Shown: positions 15,349 through 25,090, counted from the first letter of the stretch. The stretch is DNA of 64,000 nt from Enterocloster lavalensis (GCF_902364025.1 NZ_CABJCG010000001.1:558001-622000); one strand, 5' to 3'. Program-made: numbers and translations. Notes: generated from the sequence alone by a model not told the origin.

Positions 15349-18300
15349 TCAAATAATGGGAAACAGCTCCGAGAGAACCGCGGCCTTCTTCAGGTAGTCC
15401 TCCATGGCCTTTTTCAAAGCTTCCTCGTCCTTTTTACCCTGGGCGGCTCCCATCTGGTTCAAGAGGGAAAAACGGCTGTTTTCCTTTCCGTCCAGCTTGT
15501 GGTCGCAGGCCACCTGGCCCTCGGCCGCCAGGACGCGTTTTCCCTCGTCATAATCGTAAATCCGGTACTCCATGGACTCGCCCTCAAACAAAATCTTCTG
15601 TTTGACGAAAATCCCCTGGTAAACCCGGCGTATTTCCTCGCTGTGGAACTGCTCCTCGTCCGGCAGAATCCGCACCAGAAGCTCCGGCCTGCCGTCCCGT
15701 CTGCCGATGTACTCCACCATGGCCTTGTCCATGATATCCTCCGGCACCGCCATGTGCCGGGACAGCTCCCGGGTGTAGGGGAACACCAGCCCCTCCGAGA
15801 TCAACAGCCCTCCGATCAGGCGGCAGAGCCTTGACTGCTCCTCCGTGAGCTTTTGACAGCCCGCGTAGTAGTAGGTCAGGGCCAGCAGGTAGATGGTGGG
15901 CACCTTGTCCTTCTCGATGCTCTGGTTCACGGCGCTCTCCAGGTACTCGAACACCCGCCCGTCCACCTTTTTGCGCTCCAGGAAATAGGCCACGCTCTTC
16001 TCGGTGAAATAGGCCTTCACCACGCTCTCCCGGGTCTTTTTGCGGTTCACGTAGAGCTGGAACACGGAGTCGATCTGGTCCGTGCTTCCGGTGAACATCA
16101 TCTGGGCCAGAAGCCGCTCCTCCAGGTCGTAGGTCTCCACGTGCTCCTCCACGCCCCGGATCAGCACCTCGTACATTTGGCTCACCGTGCCGTTATAGTG
16201 CTCGCAGAGATAATCCAGGATCACGCTGTCGTACCGCCCTTCCCGGAACACGCCGTAGGACAGGTTTAACAGGATTTCATCCTGGTCGAATAAGTTCTGT
16301 AAAATCATCTTGGCGCAGAGCTTCATCCGCCGCCCCGGGCTGATCTGGCCGCTTCCGTAGAGGCGGATCATCTCGTAGGCTTCCCGGTAATAATTCTGGC
16401 TGATCAGCGTGCTGCAGATTTTCTGCCGCTGCTCTGTGGTCAGCTCCTCCTTGTCCATCTGCACCAGATAGGCGCAGTCAAAGGCCGCCCCATCCCCGCT
16501 CTCATCCTCGGCCTTGCGGCAGTAGTAGTCCGTCACCACGGTGGACAGCCTGCGGGCGAACACCGGGTTTAAATCCAATCCCTGCAGAATCTGCTCCACA
16601 AATTCCGCCTGATCGTCGTCCGCGATGCCGGTCTCCAAAATCCGGCGGCATTCCGCCAGACGCAGCATGGTGTGCTCCGGGTAGACCTGGTAGCATTTCT
16701 CCAGAAGCTCCGGCTTATCCATCACCGGAACCTTCCAATATTGTACATCCGCGTACCGGTTGCCGAAGGCGTCCTGGAACAGCAGCACAATGTTGTCCGC
16801 GTAGATGGGCACATAGGCCGCCTGGTCCTCCAACAGGTAAGCGTAGTCCTCATTCAGTTCCTCATAGCGCACGATCACGTATTTCATCCGGCTGTCCCGG
16901 CACTTGATGCGGTAGGACCGCAGAATCCCGGGCAGCACCCTGGCCACCCGCCGGTCGATCATGTCCCGGTAGATGATGTGGTCGTAAATCACCGCCAGAC
17001 GGCTGTCGATGCGGGAGGCAAACAGCTGCTCCATTGCGAACTTCTCCATGTGCCGGGTGTAGGTCTGGTATAGCTCCAGGGATGGGTTCATGTACAGCAA
17101 AATATTCTTGTACAGCACCTTCCGGCTGTGCTCGTCCAGATCCTTCTCGTAGGAAAAGTACAGCAGCACCTCCCTGGGCAGCAGATGGCCGTAATCCCCG
17201 GGAAGGGAATAGAGAAAATACTCGTACAGCCGCGTCAGATTCACGCCGCTCTCCAGGGCCAGCTTGTACCACTGGAACGCGCCCGCTCCCCTGCGGTCCC
17301 CCTTGATCAGGATACTGCAGACCGCGGTCAGAAGCTCCACCCTGGGGTACAGCTCGTAGAGCCGCGTCATCAGCCGCTCGTACATCCTGCGGTAGTGGCG
17401 CAGGGACAGGGCCTGGTGGGCGGCCTTTTCAGCCAGTTCCTGGCTCACCATGGCCTTTCTGGCTCCCAGGTACAGCGCCTGGACCTCAAAATCCCCCAGG
17501 GAGGCCATAAGATCCGGATGGTCCTCCAGCAGGCGGCAGGCCGCGGCGTACAGGAAGGGGCTGCGGCAGCCCTCCTGGTGCATGGCTTTCATGCGCAGAT
17601 ACAGCTCCAGCGGATTCTGCTTTAAGGTGGGGTCCAGCTTTAACAGCAGGAAAAACAGGTATTCCCTGGAAGAGTCCCCCTCCTCCAGATATTTTCCGAT
17701 CAGGCGGATTAACGACTCCCGCTGGGACTGCGAGGGCGACAGCTGCATCTTCAGATACTGGTAAAAGCAGTAGTTTTCCACGTACTTTTCCCGCCGCTCC
17801 ATCACGTGGTCCCGGCATTCCTCCAGAACGGAGGCCGCCGCGTCCTTCCTGCCGCCCTCCAGAAACAGCTCCGCCTGCAAAAGCCGGACCAGGTCGTCCT
17901 CCCGGTAATTCTCCCGCAGCTGTTCCACCTCCGCCGCCATCTGGTTGCGCAGCAGGGCCGGCTCGTAAACGCCGGTCTCGTAGTTTAAGCGCAGGGACAG
18001 GTACCGCAGCAGACTGTCCTTGTCGATGCGGCTTTCTTCCTCCGGGTCCCGGTGGGTGATATCCACCGTCTCGTCCCCCTCGGCCTCAACGGTCACCGTG
18101 AAGCGCTCCTTCAGGGAAACGATCTGAATCCGCCCGAAGTTCTTCCCCCGGTGCAGATGTCTGGGCCGGATGCGGTAGGAAACGGTGCAGCGCCCGCCGG
18201 AGAAATCCCGGTCCGTGATATGATCCGTCTCCAGCTCGATGAAGGGCTCGTCCGCCTCGATCTGGGCCGACACATACCCCCATCCGTTTACCCGTATCTC

Positions 18301-18939
18301 GATTTTATCTTCAATGGTATTTAATGGATTCTCATAAACTCTGGACTGGGTGTCCACCGACAGCTCCACGGGCTCCTTGACCCCCAGGGCCACCAGAAAC
18401 TCCTCCAGCAGATTGCGCCTCCCGGGCCTGCCCCTGAGGCCGTCGTAGAGCGTCCTGCAGCGGGCGTCCTGCATAAAGGGCGCCTCCACAAAATCCTGGT
18501 ACTCAAAGAGCTGCAGAGCCTGCTCCAAATCCCGCTTGGCCAGCCGCCCGAAGTCGTCCGGGGTGGCCAGGCTGTCCAGGATTTCCCCCGCACTGCCGGC
18601 CTGAATGCGCAAAGAATAAGGAATCTCTTTCTCACCGCCATTCGTGACCAGATAAAAAGATCCCTTGATAACTTCCCCATGTTCGCAATACTTGCTGTTG
18701 ACTTCGTACACAATGCGGTTGCGCAGGCCGCCGAAGGCGTTGTTTGCAACCGTGACCCGCGGATTGCCGGAGTAAATCAGTCCCTTGATGTGCAGGCCGT
18801 TGCCGCTGACCACCATCAGTTCCCCCCTGGCCGTGGTGCCCGCAGGCACGCTTCCTTCCAGTGCGGACGGAGTGATCACAAGCTTTGGCACTTCGCTGTC
18901 AATGATTCCCTTGGCAAGCCGGTTGATCCGTTCTCTCAT
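15349..18939 (-). CDS. Large beta-sandwich plus helical-repeat protein (DUF5717-like)
   Basis: A 1196-residue protein, the largest in the window. The N-terminal ~300 residues alternate short beta-rich segments typical of Ig-like folds (VPAGTTARGELMVVSGNGLH, SFYLVTNGGEKEIPYSLRIQ, RCTVSYRIRPRHLHRGKNFG). From about residue 320 it is a long series of helical, TPR-like repeats rich in Tyr and Leu (FQWYKLALESGVNLTRLYEY and many more). There is no signal peptide or membrane span, so it is probably cytoplasmic. AGGTGG precedes the ATG. It heads a unit with the actin-fold and TPR genes and is divergent from the DUF4364 gene. The family name is from memory; the function is unknown. Confidence 0.78.
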   Translation of the reverse strand: MRERINRLAKGIIDSEVPKLVITPSALEGSVPAGTTARGELMVVSGNGLHIKGLIYSGNPRVTVANNAFGGLRNRIVYEVNSKYCEHGEVIKGSFYLVTNGGEKEIPYSLRIQAGSAGEILDSLATPDDFGRLAKRDLEQALQLFEYQDFVEAPFMQDARCRTLYDGLRGRPGRRNLLEEFLVALGVKEPVELSVDTQSRVYENPLNTIEDKIEIRVNGWGYVSAQIEADEPFIELETDHITDRDFSGGRCTVSYRIRPRHLHRGKNFGRIQIVSLKERFTVTVEAEGDETVDITHRDPEEESRIDKDSLLRYLSLRLNYETGVYEPALLRNQMAAEVEQLRENYREDDLVRLLQAELFLEGGRKDAAASVLEECRDHVMERREKYVENYCFYQYLKMQLSPSQSQRESLIRLIGKYLEEGDSSREYLFFLLLKLDPTLKQNPLELYLRMKAMHQEGCRSPFLYAAACRLLEDHPDLMASLGDFEVQALYLGARKAMVSQELAEKAAHQALSLRHYRRMYERLMTRLYELYPRVELLTAVCSILIKGDRRGAGAFQWYKLALESGVNLTRLYEYFLYSLPGDYGHLLPREVLLYFSYEKDLDEHSRKVLYKNILLYMNPSLELYQTYTRHMEKFAMEQLFASRIDSRLAVIYDHIIYRDMIDRRVARVLPGILRSYRIKCRDSRMKYVIVRYEELNEDYAYLLEDQAAYVPIYADNIVLLFQDAFGNRYADVQYWKVPVMDKPELLEKCYQVYPEHTMLRLAECRRILETGIADDDQAEFVEQILQGLDLNPVFARRLSTVVTDYYCRKAEDESGDGAAFDCAYLVQMDKEELTTEQRQKICSTLISQNYYREAYEMIRLYGSGQISPGRRMKLCAKMILQNLFDQDEILLNLSYGVFREGRYDSVILDYLCEHYNGTVSQMYEVLIRGVEEHVETYDLEERLLAQMMFTGSTDQIDSVFQLYVNRKKTRESVVKAYFTEKSVAYFLERKKVDGRVFEYLESAVNQSIEKDKVPTIYLLALTYYYAGCQKLTEEQSRLCRLIGGLLISEGLVFPYTRELSRHMAVPEDIMDKAMVEYIGRRDGRPELLVRILPDEEQFHSEEIRRVYQGIFVKQKILFEGESMEYRIYDYDEGKRVLAAEGQVACDHKLDGKENSRFSLLNQMGAAQGKKDEEALKKAMEDYLKKAAVLSELFPII

Positions 18940-18996
18940 AGTACCACCTGTATCTTTATCCTTCGCTCATAATGTATTATGATACCACATTTCATC

Positions 18997-19025
18997 TTGA
19001 ATTAAAAGTCAAAAGTTGATATGAT
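18997..19025 (+). promoter_or_regulatory. SigA-type promoter of the DUF4364 gene
   Basis: TTGAAT (18997-19002), 17-base spacer, TATGAT (19020-19025). The predicted start of transcription near 19032 favours the ATG at 19061 over the one at 19034. The divergent DUF5717-like gene begins only 57 bases away, so regulation may be shared. Confidence 0.75.
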
Positions 19026-19060
19026 AGAGGAAAATGGAACGACAATGGAGAGTGCGCGCT

Positions 19061-19579
19061 ATGCTGAATGAACCTATGACCCTATACAAATTGATGAATC
19101 TGTATATGCTGAAACAGGTTAACTTTCCGCTGACCAACGCCCAGCTCACCAATTTTTTCACCGAGCACGAGTACACCACCTACTTCACGCTCCAGCAGGC
19201 GTTAAACGAGCTGGAGGACGCAGGGCTGATCCACAAGGAGCCCAGCCACAACAGCACCCGCTACGAGATCACCCGCGAGGGCGAGGAGACTCTGAACTTT
19301 TTCGGCAAGAACATCTCCCCCGCCATCGTAAACGATATGGACCAGTACCTGAAGGAGAACAAGTTCCGCCTCCGTGAGGAGGTGGGCACCAGCGCCGACT
19401 ACTACAAGGCCACCGGCCAGGACTACATCGTCCACTGCGAGGTCCGCGAGGGTAAGACCGTGCTGATCCGCCTGGACTTGGCCCTGCCGGACAAGGAGCA
19501 GGCCGAGGCCATGTGCAGCAACTGGAAGGAAAAAAGCCAGGAGATCTACTCCTTTGCCATGAAAACCCTGCTGTCCTGA
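19061..19579 (+). CDS. DUF4364-family winged-helix protein
   Basis: A 172-residue protein. The N-terminal half is a winged helix-turn-helix (MTLYKLMNLYMLKQVNFPLT, FTLQQALNELEDAGLIHKEP, RYEITREGEETLNFFGKNIS) like that of PadR-type regulators. The C-terminal half is a beta-rich domain (IVHCEVREGKTVLIRLDLAL) and a final helix. I recognise the DUF4364 type, common in Clostridia and unassigned. The ATG at 19061 has GGAGAG upstream; an ATG at 19034 in the same frame is almost at the predicted transcript start. It is a single-gene unit with its own promoter and terminator, divergent from the DUF5717-like gene, which it may regulate. Confidence 0.85.
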   Translation: MLNEPMTLYKLMNLYMLKQVNFPLTNAQLTNFFTEHEYTTYFTLQQALNELEDAGLIHKEPSHNSTRYEITREGEETLNFFGKNISPAIVNDMDQYLKENKFRLREEVGTSADYYKATGQDYIVHCEVREGKTVLIRLDLALPDKEQAEAMCSNWKEKSQEIYSFAMKTLLS

Positions 19580-19598
19580 ACCGTCTGTGAAACCTCAG

Positions 19599-19647
19599 GG
19601 AGCAGGGCCGCTGATCAAGAACCCCGATCAACGGCCCTGCTCCTTTT
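19599..19647 (+). terminator. Rho-independent terminator of the DUF4364 gene
   Basis: GGAGCAGGGCCG (19599-19610) pairs with CGGCCCTGCTCC (19632-19643); the stem continues inward with TGATC/GATCA and is followed by TTTT. It lies 20 bases after the stop codon. Confidence 0.9.
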
Positions 19648-19689
19648 ATGATTCCTGCCAGTTTTGGCAGCTCATAAATTTCCATTTTA

Positions 19690-19956
19690 TTACAATCTGT
19701 CCAGTTTTCCCTCGATGGCCGCGGCGGCCAGATCGATATCCTTCTTCTTCACAAAGATGCGGTACTGAATGCTGCTTCTGGGATCAGTCCCGAACCGGCT
19801 CGTCGCAATGGCACCGGAACCGTAGTTGCGGGCCATGCCGGCCGTGGTACTGATCACGTAGTCGATGCCGTGATGCTCCAGCGCCGCCCTGGCCCTCGCC
19901 TGGCTCTCTATGGAGTATGTGCTGTACACTTCCTTCCGGTTGAATATGGTGATCAT
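19690..19956 (-). CDS. Small conserved-looking protein of unknown function (88 aa)
   Basis: An 88-residue soluble alpha/beta protein opening MITIFNRKEVYSTYSIESQA, with a middle helix (RARAALEHHGIDYVIST) and ending FVKKKDIDLAAAAIEGKLDR. The layout resembles small two-strand, two-helix 'signal transducing' (DUF2007-like) domains, but the match is weak. AAAGGAG stands before the ATG at 19956; an earlier in-frame start is not supported. It seems to be a single-gene unit with a candidate extended -10 at 20005-20010. Confidence 0.7.
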   Translation of the reverse strand: MITIFNRKEVYSTYSIESQARARAALEHHGIDYVISTTAGMARNYGSGAIATSRFGTDPRSSIQYRIFVKKKDIDLAAAAIEGKLDRL

Positions 19957-20004
19957 AACGCCGCTCCTTTCCCCCGAATCCAATTAATCTGCTCTGTCAT
20001 CTAC

Positions 20005-20010
20005 AGTATA
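20005..20010 (-). promoter_or_regulatory. Candidate extended -10 box for the 88-aa gene
   Basis: On the minus strand TGTTATACT forms an extended -10 (TATACT at 20005-20010), about 50 bases before the ATG. No good -35 hexamer is seen at 16-18 bases; a T-rich stretch fills that position. Confidence 0.45.
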
Positions 20011-20100
20011 ACAAATCCGCTAAAAAAAATCTTTACATTTCACGGATGCGCATATTAATTTTTTCTGCCGGTTCAGGCCGTCTCTCCCCGGAAGCGAACC

Positions 20101-20721
20101 CTACTCCCCGTCCGCGCTCTCCTCGCCGGGAACCGTCTCCGCCATGACCCGCTCGATCAGGTCCCAGATTTCCTCCCTGCCCTGTTTGGTCTCAGCGGAG
20201 AAGGGAATCAGGATTCCGTCCTTGTCCATGCCCAGGCCCTGGCGCAGGAGCTTCACCTGTTTCTGGATCTGGCTGCGGTTGATCTTGTCCAGCTTGGTGG
20301 CGATGATCACCGGGTGGTAGCCGTTGTACACGATCCAGTCGTACATGGACTTGTCGTTGGCCGACGGCTCGTGGCGGATGTCCACCAGCAGAAACACCAT
20401 TTTCAGCATAGGGGACTGGCGCAGGTAGCGCTCGATCATCTTCCCCCACTTCTCCTTGGCCGCTAACGCCACCTTGGCATATCCGTAGCCCGGCAGGTCC
20501 ACGTAGTACAGGGCGTCGTTGATGTTGTAAAAGTTGATGGTCTGGGTCTTGCCCGGCTGGGACGAGGTCCTGGCGTAGGCTTTCCGGTTCATCAGCGCGT
20601 TGATCAGGGACGACTTGCCCACATTGGACTTGCCGGAAAAGGCGAACTCCGGCAGATGGTTCTCCGGCAGCTTGCTGGTCACGCCAATCACGGTCTCCAG
20701 ATTTACAGTCTTGATAATCAT
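20101..20721 (-). CDS. engB: Ribosome biogenesis GTPase YsxC/YihA (EngB)
   Basis: A 206-residue Ras-like GTPase needed for 50S subunit assembly. G1 is GKSNVGKSS (residues 30-38), G2 is the Thr in SQPGKTQTINFYN, G3 is VDLPGYGYAKV (Asp-75), G4 is ATKLDKINRSQ and G5 is PFSAETKQG. The length matches the family. AAAGGAATT precedes the ATG. It starts 18 bases after the lon stop, so lon and engB are likely one transcript, an arrangement common in Firmicutes. Confidence 0.97.
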   Translation of the reverse strand: MIIKTVNLETVIGVTSKLPENHLPEFAFSGKSNVGKSSLINALMNRKAYARTSSQPGKTQTINFYNINDALYYVDLPGYGYAKVALAAKEKWGKMIERYLRQSPMLKMVFLLVDIRHEPSANDKSMYDWIVYNGYHPVIIATKLDKINRSQIQKQVKLLRQGLGMDKDGILIPFSAETKQGREEIWDLIERVMAETVPGEESADGE

Positions 20722-20739
20722 ATCGGTGAATTCCTTTCT

Positions 20740-23055
20740 CTATGAGGCCAGAGCCTGGCTCAGCACCTGGGACATGTCCTTGACGTACACGATCTCCAGG
20801 CCCTTCGTGATCTCCCGGGACAGCTCCGCCATATCCGGCCGGTTCTTCTCCGGCACCAGCACCTTCTCGATGTGGGCCATCCGGGCCGCCAGAATCTTCT
20901 CCTTCAGCCCCCCGATGGGCAGGACCCGGCCTCTCAGGGTGATCTCGCCGGTCATGGCAAGTTTGGCGAACACTTTCCTGCCCGTCACCGCGCTGACCAT
21001 AGCCGTGGCCATGGTGATGCCCGCGGAGGGGCCGTCCTTGGGCACCGCGCCCTCCGGGATGTGGATGTGCAGGTCGTGCTTCTCAAAATAATCGTTGGGC
21101 ACCTGATAGTCCGGGCAGATGGACCGCACAAAGGTCAGGGCGGTCTGGGCCGACTCCTTCATCACATCGCCCAGCTGGCCGGTCATCAGCAGGTTCCCTT
21201 TGCCCGGCATCACGTTGACCTCGATCTGCAAGGTGTCCCCGCCAACGCTGGTCCAGGCCAGGCCGCGTACCACCCCCACCTGGTCCTCCTCGTTGGCGTC
21301 CTCAAAGGTCACCTTCTCCTTGCCCAGGTACTTTTCCAGGTTGATCTCCGTGATCTTGATGGACTTGCGCTTATTTTCCAGAAATTCCCTGGCCGCTTTG
21401 CGGCAGATATCCCCGATGCGCCGTTCCAGATTGCGGACTCCGGCCTCCCGGGTGTAATTGTGAATGATCTTCTCCAGCGCCCGGTCGGAGAAGGAAACCT
21501 CCTCCCGGCTCAGTCCGTTGCGCTCCAGCTGCTTGCCCACCAGGTAATCCTTGGCAATGTGGAACTTTTCATTCTCCGTGTAGCTGTTCACCTCGATCAG
21601 CTCCATGCGGTCCAGCAGCGGGCCGGGGATGGTCTGGGTGGTGTTGGCCGTGGCGATAAACAGCACCTGGGATAAATCGATGGGCTGCTCCACGTAGTGG
21701 TCGCGGAACTTCACGTTCTGCTCGCTGTCCAGCACCTCCAGCAGCGCGGAGGAGGTGTCCCCCTTGTAATCGCTGCTGACCTTGTCGATCTCGTCCAGGA
21801 GCATCAGCGGATTGCTGACCCCGGCCTGTCTGAGGCCTTCCACGATGCGGCCCGGCATAGCGCCCACATAGGTCTTGCGGTGTCCGCGGATCTCCGCCTC
21901 ATCCCGCACGCCGCCCAGGCTGATGCGCACGTACTTTTTATTTAACGCCCTGGCAACGGAGCGGGCGATACTGGTCTTTCCCGTACCGGGCGGGCCCACC
22001 AGACAGATAATGGGGCTGGTGCCCTTCTTCGTAAGGGTCCGCACGGCCAGATACTCCAGGATGCGTTCCTTGACCTTGTCCAGACCGTAGTGGTCCGCGT
22101 TCAGAATCTGCTGGGCGTGTTTCAAATCGTCGTTGTCCTTGGAAGTCTTTTTCCAGGGCAGCTCCAGAAGCGTCTCGATGTAGGTGCGCAGCACGTTGGC
22201 CTCCTGGCTTCCGGCCGGCATCCCGCGAAAACGCTCGATCTCCTTGCGCAGCTTGTCCTTGGTCTCCTTGTCCGCCTTCAAAAGTCCCAGTTTTTTCTGG
22301 TACTCGTCCGCGTCGGACATGGAACTGTCCTCCCCAAGCTCCTGGCGGATCACCTTCATCTGTTCCCGCAGGATATACTCCTTCTGGTTCTGGTCAATGT
22401 CCGCTCTTACCTTTTCCTGGAAATCCTTCTTGATGCGGTAAATCTCCATCTCGGACATCAGCGTCCGCAGGATCACCTCGTAGCGCGCCTCCAGGGAGTT
22501 ACTCTCCAGCACGCCCTGGCGCACCGTGTAGTCCCAGGGCAGCTGAATGGCGATCTGATCCAGCAGTTCTTCCAGGCTGGGGATCACCTTGAGTCCCGGC
22601 AGCACGTCCTGGCTGAACTTGGCGTTCACCTGTCCGTACTCATCCAATTTATCCTTCACAATCCGCAGCATGGCCTCCTTGGTCAGGCTGTCCAGATCCT
22701 CATCTTCCTTATCCATGGAGCCAACCTGGGCGATCAGCGCCGGCTCCTCGCTGTCAAAGCAGAGAAGTTCTCCCCGCTCCATCCCTTCCACCAGCACCCG
22801 TACCACATGCTTGGGAAGCTTCACCATCTGTTTGACCACTGCGATGGTTCCCACCTGATACAGGTCGTCCAGTTCCGGCTCCACCACCTCGTGATGCTTC
22901 TGCGTCACCAGAAAAATTCTCTGGTCCCCGATCATGGCTTTCTCCACCGCGGCCATGGACCGCGGCCTGGTGATATCAAAGTGCATCACCATCTTGGGCA
23001 GTATGGTCAGCCCCCGTAATGCCACCACAGGCATTGTCTTAATTTGTTCTTCCAT
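20740..23055 (-). CDS. lon: ATP-dependent protease Lon
   Basis: A 771-residue LonA protease that degrades misfolded and regulatory proteins. In order it has the N-terminal substrate-binding domain (MPVVALRGLTILPKMVMHFD), a coiled coil, an AAA+ module with Walker A GPPGTGKTSIARSVA and Walker B LMLLDEIDKV, and the serine-lysine protease domain with PKDGPSAGITMATA (catalytic Ser) and the later Lys in TLRGRVLPIGGLKEKILAAR. The ATG at 23055 starts MEEQIKTMPVVALRG and follows GAGGTG; an open extension upstream runs into the clpX-lon terminator. No CIRCE or CtsR-like operator was noticed. Confidence 0.97.
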   Translation of the reverse strand: MEEQIKTMPVVALRGLTILPKMVMHFDITRPRSMAAVEKAMIGDQRIFLVTQKHHEVVEPELDDLYQVGTIAVVKQMVKLPKHVVRVLVEGMERGELLCFDSEEPALIAQVGSMDKEDEDLDSLTKEAMLRIVKDKLDEYGQVNAKFSQDVLPGLKVIPSLEELLDQIAIQLPWDYTVRQGVLESNSLEARYEVILRTLMSEMEIYRIKKDFQEKVRADIDQNQKEYILREQMKVIRQELGEDSSMSDADEYQKKLGLLKADKETKDKLRKEIERFRGMPAGSQEANVLRTYIETLLELPWKKTSKDNDDLKHAQQILNADHYGLDKVKERILEYLAVRTLTKKGTSPIICLVGPPGTGKTSIARSVARALNKKYVRISLGGVRDEAEIRGHRKTYVGAMPGRIVEGLRQAGVSNPLMLLDEIDKVSSDYKGDTSSALLEVLDSEQNVKFRDHYVEQPIDLSQVLFIATANTTQTIPGPLLDRMELIEVNSYTENEKFHIAKDYLVGKQLERNGLSREEVSFSDRALEKIIHNYTREAGVRNLERRIGDICRKAAREFLENKRKSIKITEINLEKYLGKEKVTFEDANEEDQVGVVRGLAWTSVGGDTLQIEVNVMPGKGNLLMTGQLGDVMKESAQTALTFVRSICPDYQVPNDYFEKHDLHIHIPEGAVPKDGPSAGITMATAMVSAVTGRKVFAKLAMTGEITLRGRVLPIGGLKEKILAARMAHIEKVLVPEKNRPDMAELSREITKGLEIVYVKDMSQVLSQALAS

Positions 23056-23083
23056 ACTTGTTCGTTCACCTCTTGTACCCTTT

Positions 23084-23144
23084 AAAAGGCCGCTGCAACC
23101 TTTGGGATAACTGGTTTCTATCCTGTTTGCAGCGGCCTTTTTTT
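23084..23144 (-). terminator. Terminator hairpin between clpX and lon
   Basis: A 15-bp perfect stem (AAAAGGCCGCTGCAA at 23084-23098 and TTGCAGCGGCCTTTT at 23127-23141) with a 28-base loop lies between the clpX stop and the lon start. T-runs on both strands make it potentially bidirectional. For minus-strand transcription the tail is TTTTAAAGG, so some readthrough into lon is possible. Confidence 0.8.
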
Positions 23145-23152
23145 CACTTGTT

Positions 23153-24469
23153 CTATGCAATTTCTCCAGTCTTGCTATCCCCGCGTTTCCGGTCCGCGCG
23201 GCCCTTCCGCGGGTTTGCCGGCACATCCCGGTATACCAGCTCCGGCTGGGCTCTGTTTTTCACCACATCCCGGGTGATCGTACAGATGCCGATGCTCTCA
23301 TCCGAGGGAATCTCGTACATCAGATCCATCATCACGCCCTCGATAATGGAGCGCAGGCCCCTGGCGCCGATCTTGCGGTCCACCGCCAGCTGGGCGATCT
23401 CCTCAAGGGCCTCCGGCGTGAATTCAAGCTTCACATTGTCCAGCTCCAGAAGCTTCTGATACTGCTTGATCAGGGCGTTCTTGGGTTCGGAGAGAATTCT
23501 CACCATGGCATCCCTGGTCAGAGACTGCAGGGACACGTTCACCGGCACACGGCCGATAAACTCCGGAATCAGGCCGAATTTGGTCAGATCCTTAGGCTCC
23601 ACCTTCTTTAACAGCTCGTCGATGTTCATGTCGTTCTTATCCACGATCTCAGCGTTAAAGCCGATGGAACCGGCGGAAAGACGCGCCTCCACGATCTTCT
23701 CCAGTCCATCGAAGGCGCCGCCCACGATGAAGAGGATGTTGGTGGTGTCGATCTGCAAAAGCTCCTGGTGCGGATGCTTTCTTCCGCCCTGGGGCGGCAC
23801 GCTGGCCACAGTTCCCTCCAGGATTTTTAACAGGGCCTGCTGCACGCCCTCACCGGAAACGTCCCTGGTAATGGAGACATTCTCCGATTTCTTGGTAATC
23901 TTGTCGATCTCGTCGATATAGATAATGCCGTACTCCGCCCGGGCGATATCGTAATCTGCCGCCTGGATCAGTTTCAGCAAAATATTTTCCACGTCCTCGC
24001 CCACGTATCCGGCCTCGGTCAGCGCCGTGGCGTCCGCGATGGCGAAGGGAACATTCAAAATCTTGGCCAGAGTCTGCGCCAGATAGGTCTTTCCGGAACC
24101 CGTGGGGCCGATCATCAGAATATTGCTCTTCTGAACATCCACGTCCACATGCTGGCAGGCAGTCACGCGCTTGTAGTGGTTGTAAACCGCCACGGAAAGC
24201 ACCTTTTTCGCCTCGTCCTGTCCGATCACATATTCGTCCAGAAACGTCTTGATCTCCTTGGGCTTCAACAGCCGGATATCCGAAAGGCCCGGAGCGGTCT
24301 CTTCCTCGATGCCGTCCAGTTCCTCCTCCAGAATCTCCGAGCAGAGCTCAATGCACTCGTCACAGATATAGACATTGTTGTTGCCTGCTCCGGCAATCAT
24401 CTTTCGCACCTGATCCTGGGTCCTTCCGCAGAAGGAGCAGCGGATCGTGTCATCTGTCCTAATTGGCAT
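23153..24469 (-). CDS. clpX: ClpXP protease ATP-binding subunit ClpX
   Basis: A 438-residue AAA+ unfoldase that feeds substrates to ClpP. The N-terminal zinc-binding domain shows CSFCGR and CDECIE Cys pairs. Walker A is [15 protein letters not shown], Walker B is [11 protein letters not shown], and sensor and arginine-finger regions follow ([30 protein letters not shown]). An IGF-type ClpP-docking loop was not clearly identified. The final ~25 residues are rich in Arg/Lys ([19 protein letters not shown]), a variable tail. AAGGAAAAAT precedes the ATG. The clpP stop is 39 bases upstream, giving the common tig-clpP-clpX order. Confidence 0.97.
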   Translation of the reverse strand: MPIRTDDTIRCSFCGRTQDQVRKMIAGAGNNNVYICDECIELCSEILEEELDGIEEETAPGLSDIRLLKPKEIKTFLDEYVIGQDEAKKVLSVAVYNHYKRVTACQHVDVDVQKSNILMIGPTGSGKTYLAQTLAKILNVPFAIADATALTEAGYVGEDVENILLKLIQAADYDIARAEYGIIYIDEIDKITKKSENVSITRDVSGEGVQQALLKILEGTVASVPPQGGRKHPHQELLQIDTTNILFIVGGAFDGLEKIVEARLSAGSIGFNAEIVDKNDMNIDELLKKVEPKDLTKFGLIPEFIGRVPVNVSLQSLTRDAMVRILSEPKNALIKQYQKLLELDNVKLEFTPEALEEIAQLAVDRKIGARGLRSIIEGVMMDLMYEIPSDESIGICTITRDVVKNRAQPELVYRDVPANPRKGRADRKRGDSKTGEIA

Positions 24470-24508
24470 ATTTTTCCTTACCTTTCATTCACAGGTTTGG
24501 GGCGACGG

Positions 24509-25090
24509 TCAATGGTTGGTGATAATCTGGTCAATCAGGCCGTATTCCCTGGCCTCCTCAGCGCTCATGTAGTAATCGCGCTCCGTATCCCGCTCGATCA
24601 CCTCCAGCGGTTTGCCGGTATTGGCCGCCAAAATCTCATTCAGTTTCCGTTTGGTCTTTAAAATGTTCTCGGCAACGATCTTGATCTCCGTCGCCTGGCC
24701 CTGGGCTCCGCCTGAGGGCTGGTGAATCATAATCTGGGAATTGGGAAGCGAGAAGCGCTTGCCCTTTGCGCCGCCGGAAAGCAGGAACGCGCCCATGCTG
24801 GCCGCCATTCCGATACAGATGGTGGACACGTCGCTCTTGATGTAGTTCATGGTGTCGTAGATCGCCATGCCGGCGGTCACAGACCCGCCCGGGCTGTTGA
24901 TGTACAGATTGATGTCCTTGCCCGGGTCCTCAGCCTCCAGAAACAGCAGCTGGGCCACAATCAAACTGGCGGACACATCGTTCACTTCCTCGCCCAGGAA
25001 AATGATCCTCTCTTTTAACAGCCGGGAGTAAATATCGTAGGAGCGCTCCCCGCGGCTGGTCTGTTCAATGACATAGGGTACTAAACTCAT
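24509..25090 (-). CDS. clpP: ATP-dependent Clp protease proteolytic subunit ClpP
   Basis: A 193-residue serine peptidase forming the tetradecameric chamber. Catalytic residues are Ser-98 in [10 protein letters not shown], His-123 in [10 protein letters not shown] and Asp-172 in [10 protein letters not shown]. The glycine-rich [17 protein letters not shown] strand is present. Length and motifs are typical of ClpP1. It sits between tig and clpX; co-transcription with clpX is likely. Confidence 0.98.
   Translation of the reverse strand: MSLVPYVIEQTSRGERSYDIYSRLLKERIIFLGEEVNDVSASLIVAQLLFLEAEDPGKDINLYINSPGGSVTAGMAIYDTMNYIKSDVSTICIGMAASMGAFLLSGGAKGKRFSLPNSQIMIHQPSGGAQGQATEIKIVAENILKTKRKLNEILAANTGKPLEVIERDTERDYYMSAEEAREYGLIDQIITNH

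Noticed and set aside
23056..23152. CIRCE or CtsR operator before lon
   Set aside because: The only inverted repeat is the terminator stem (GGCCGCTGC); it does not match the known operators.
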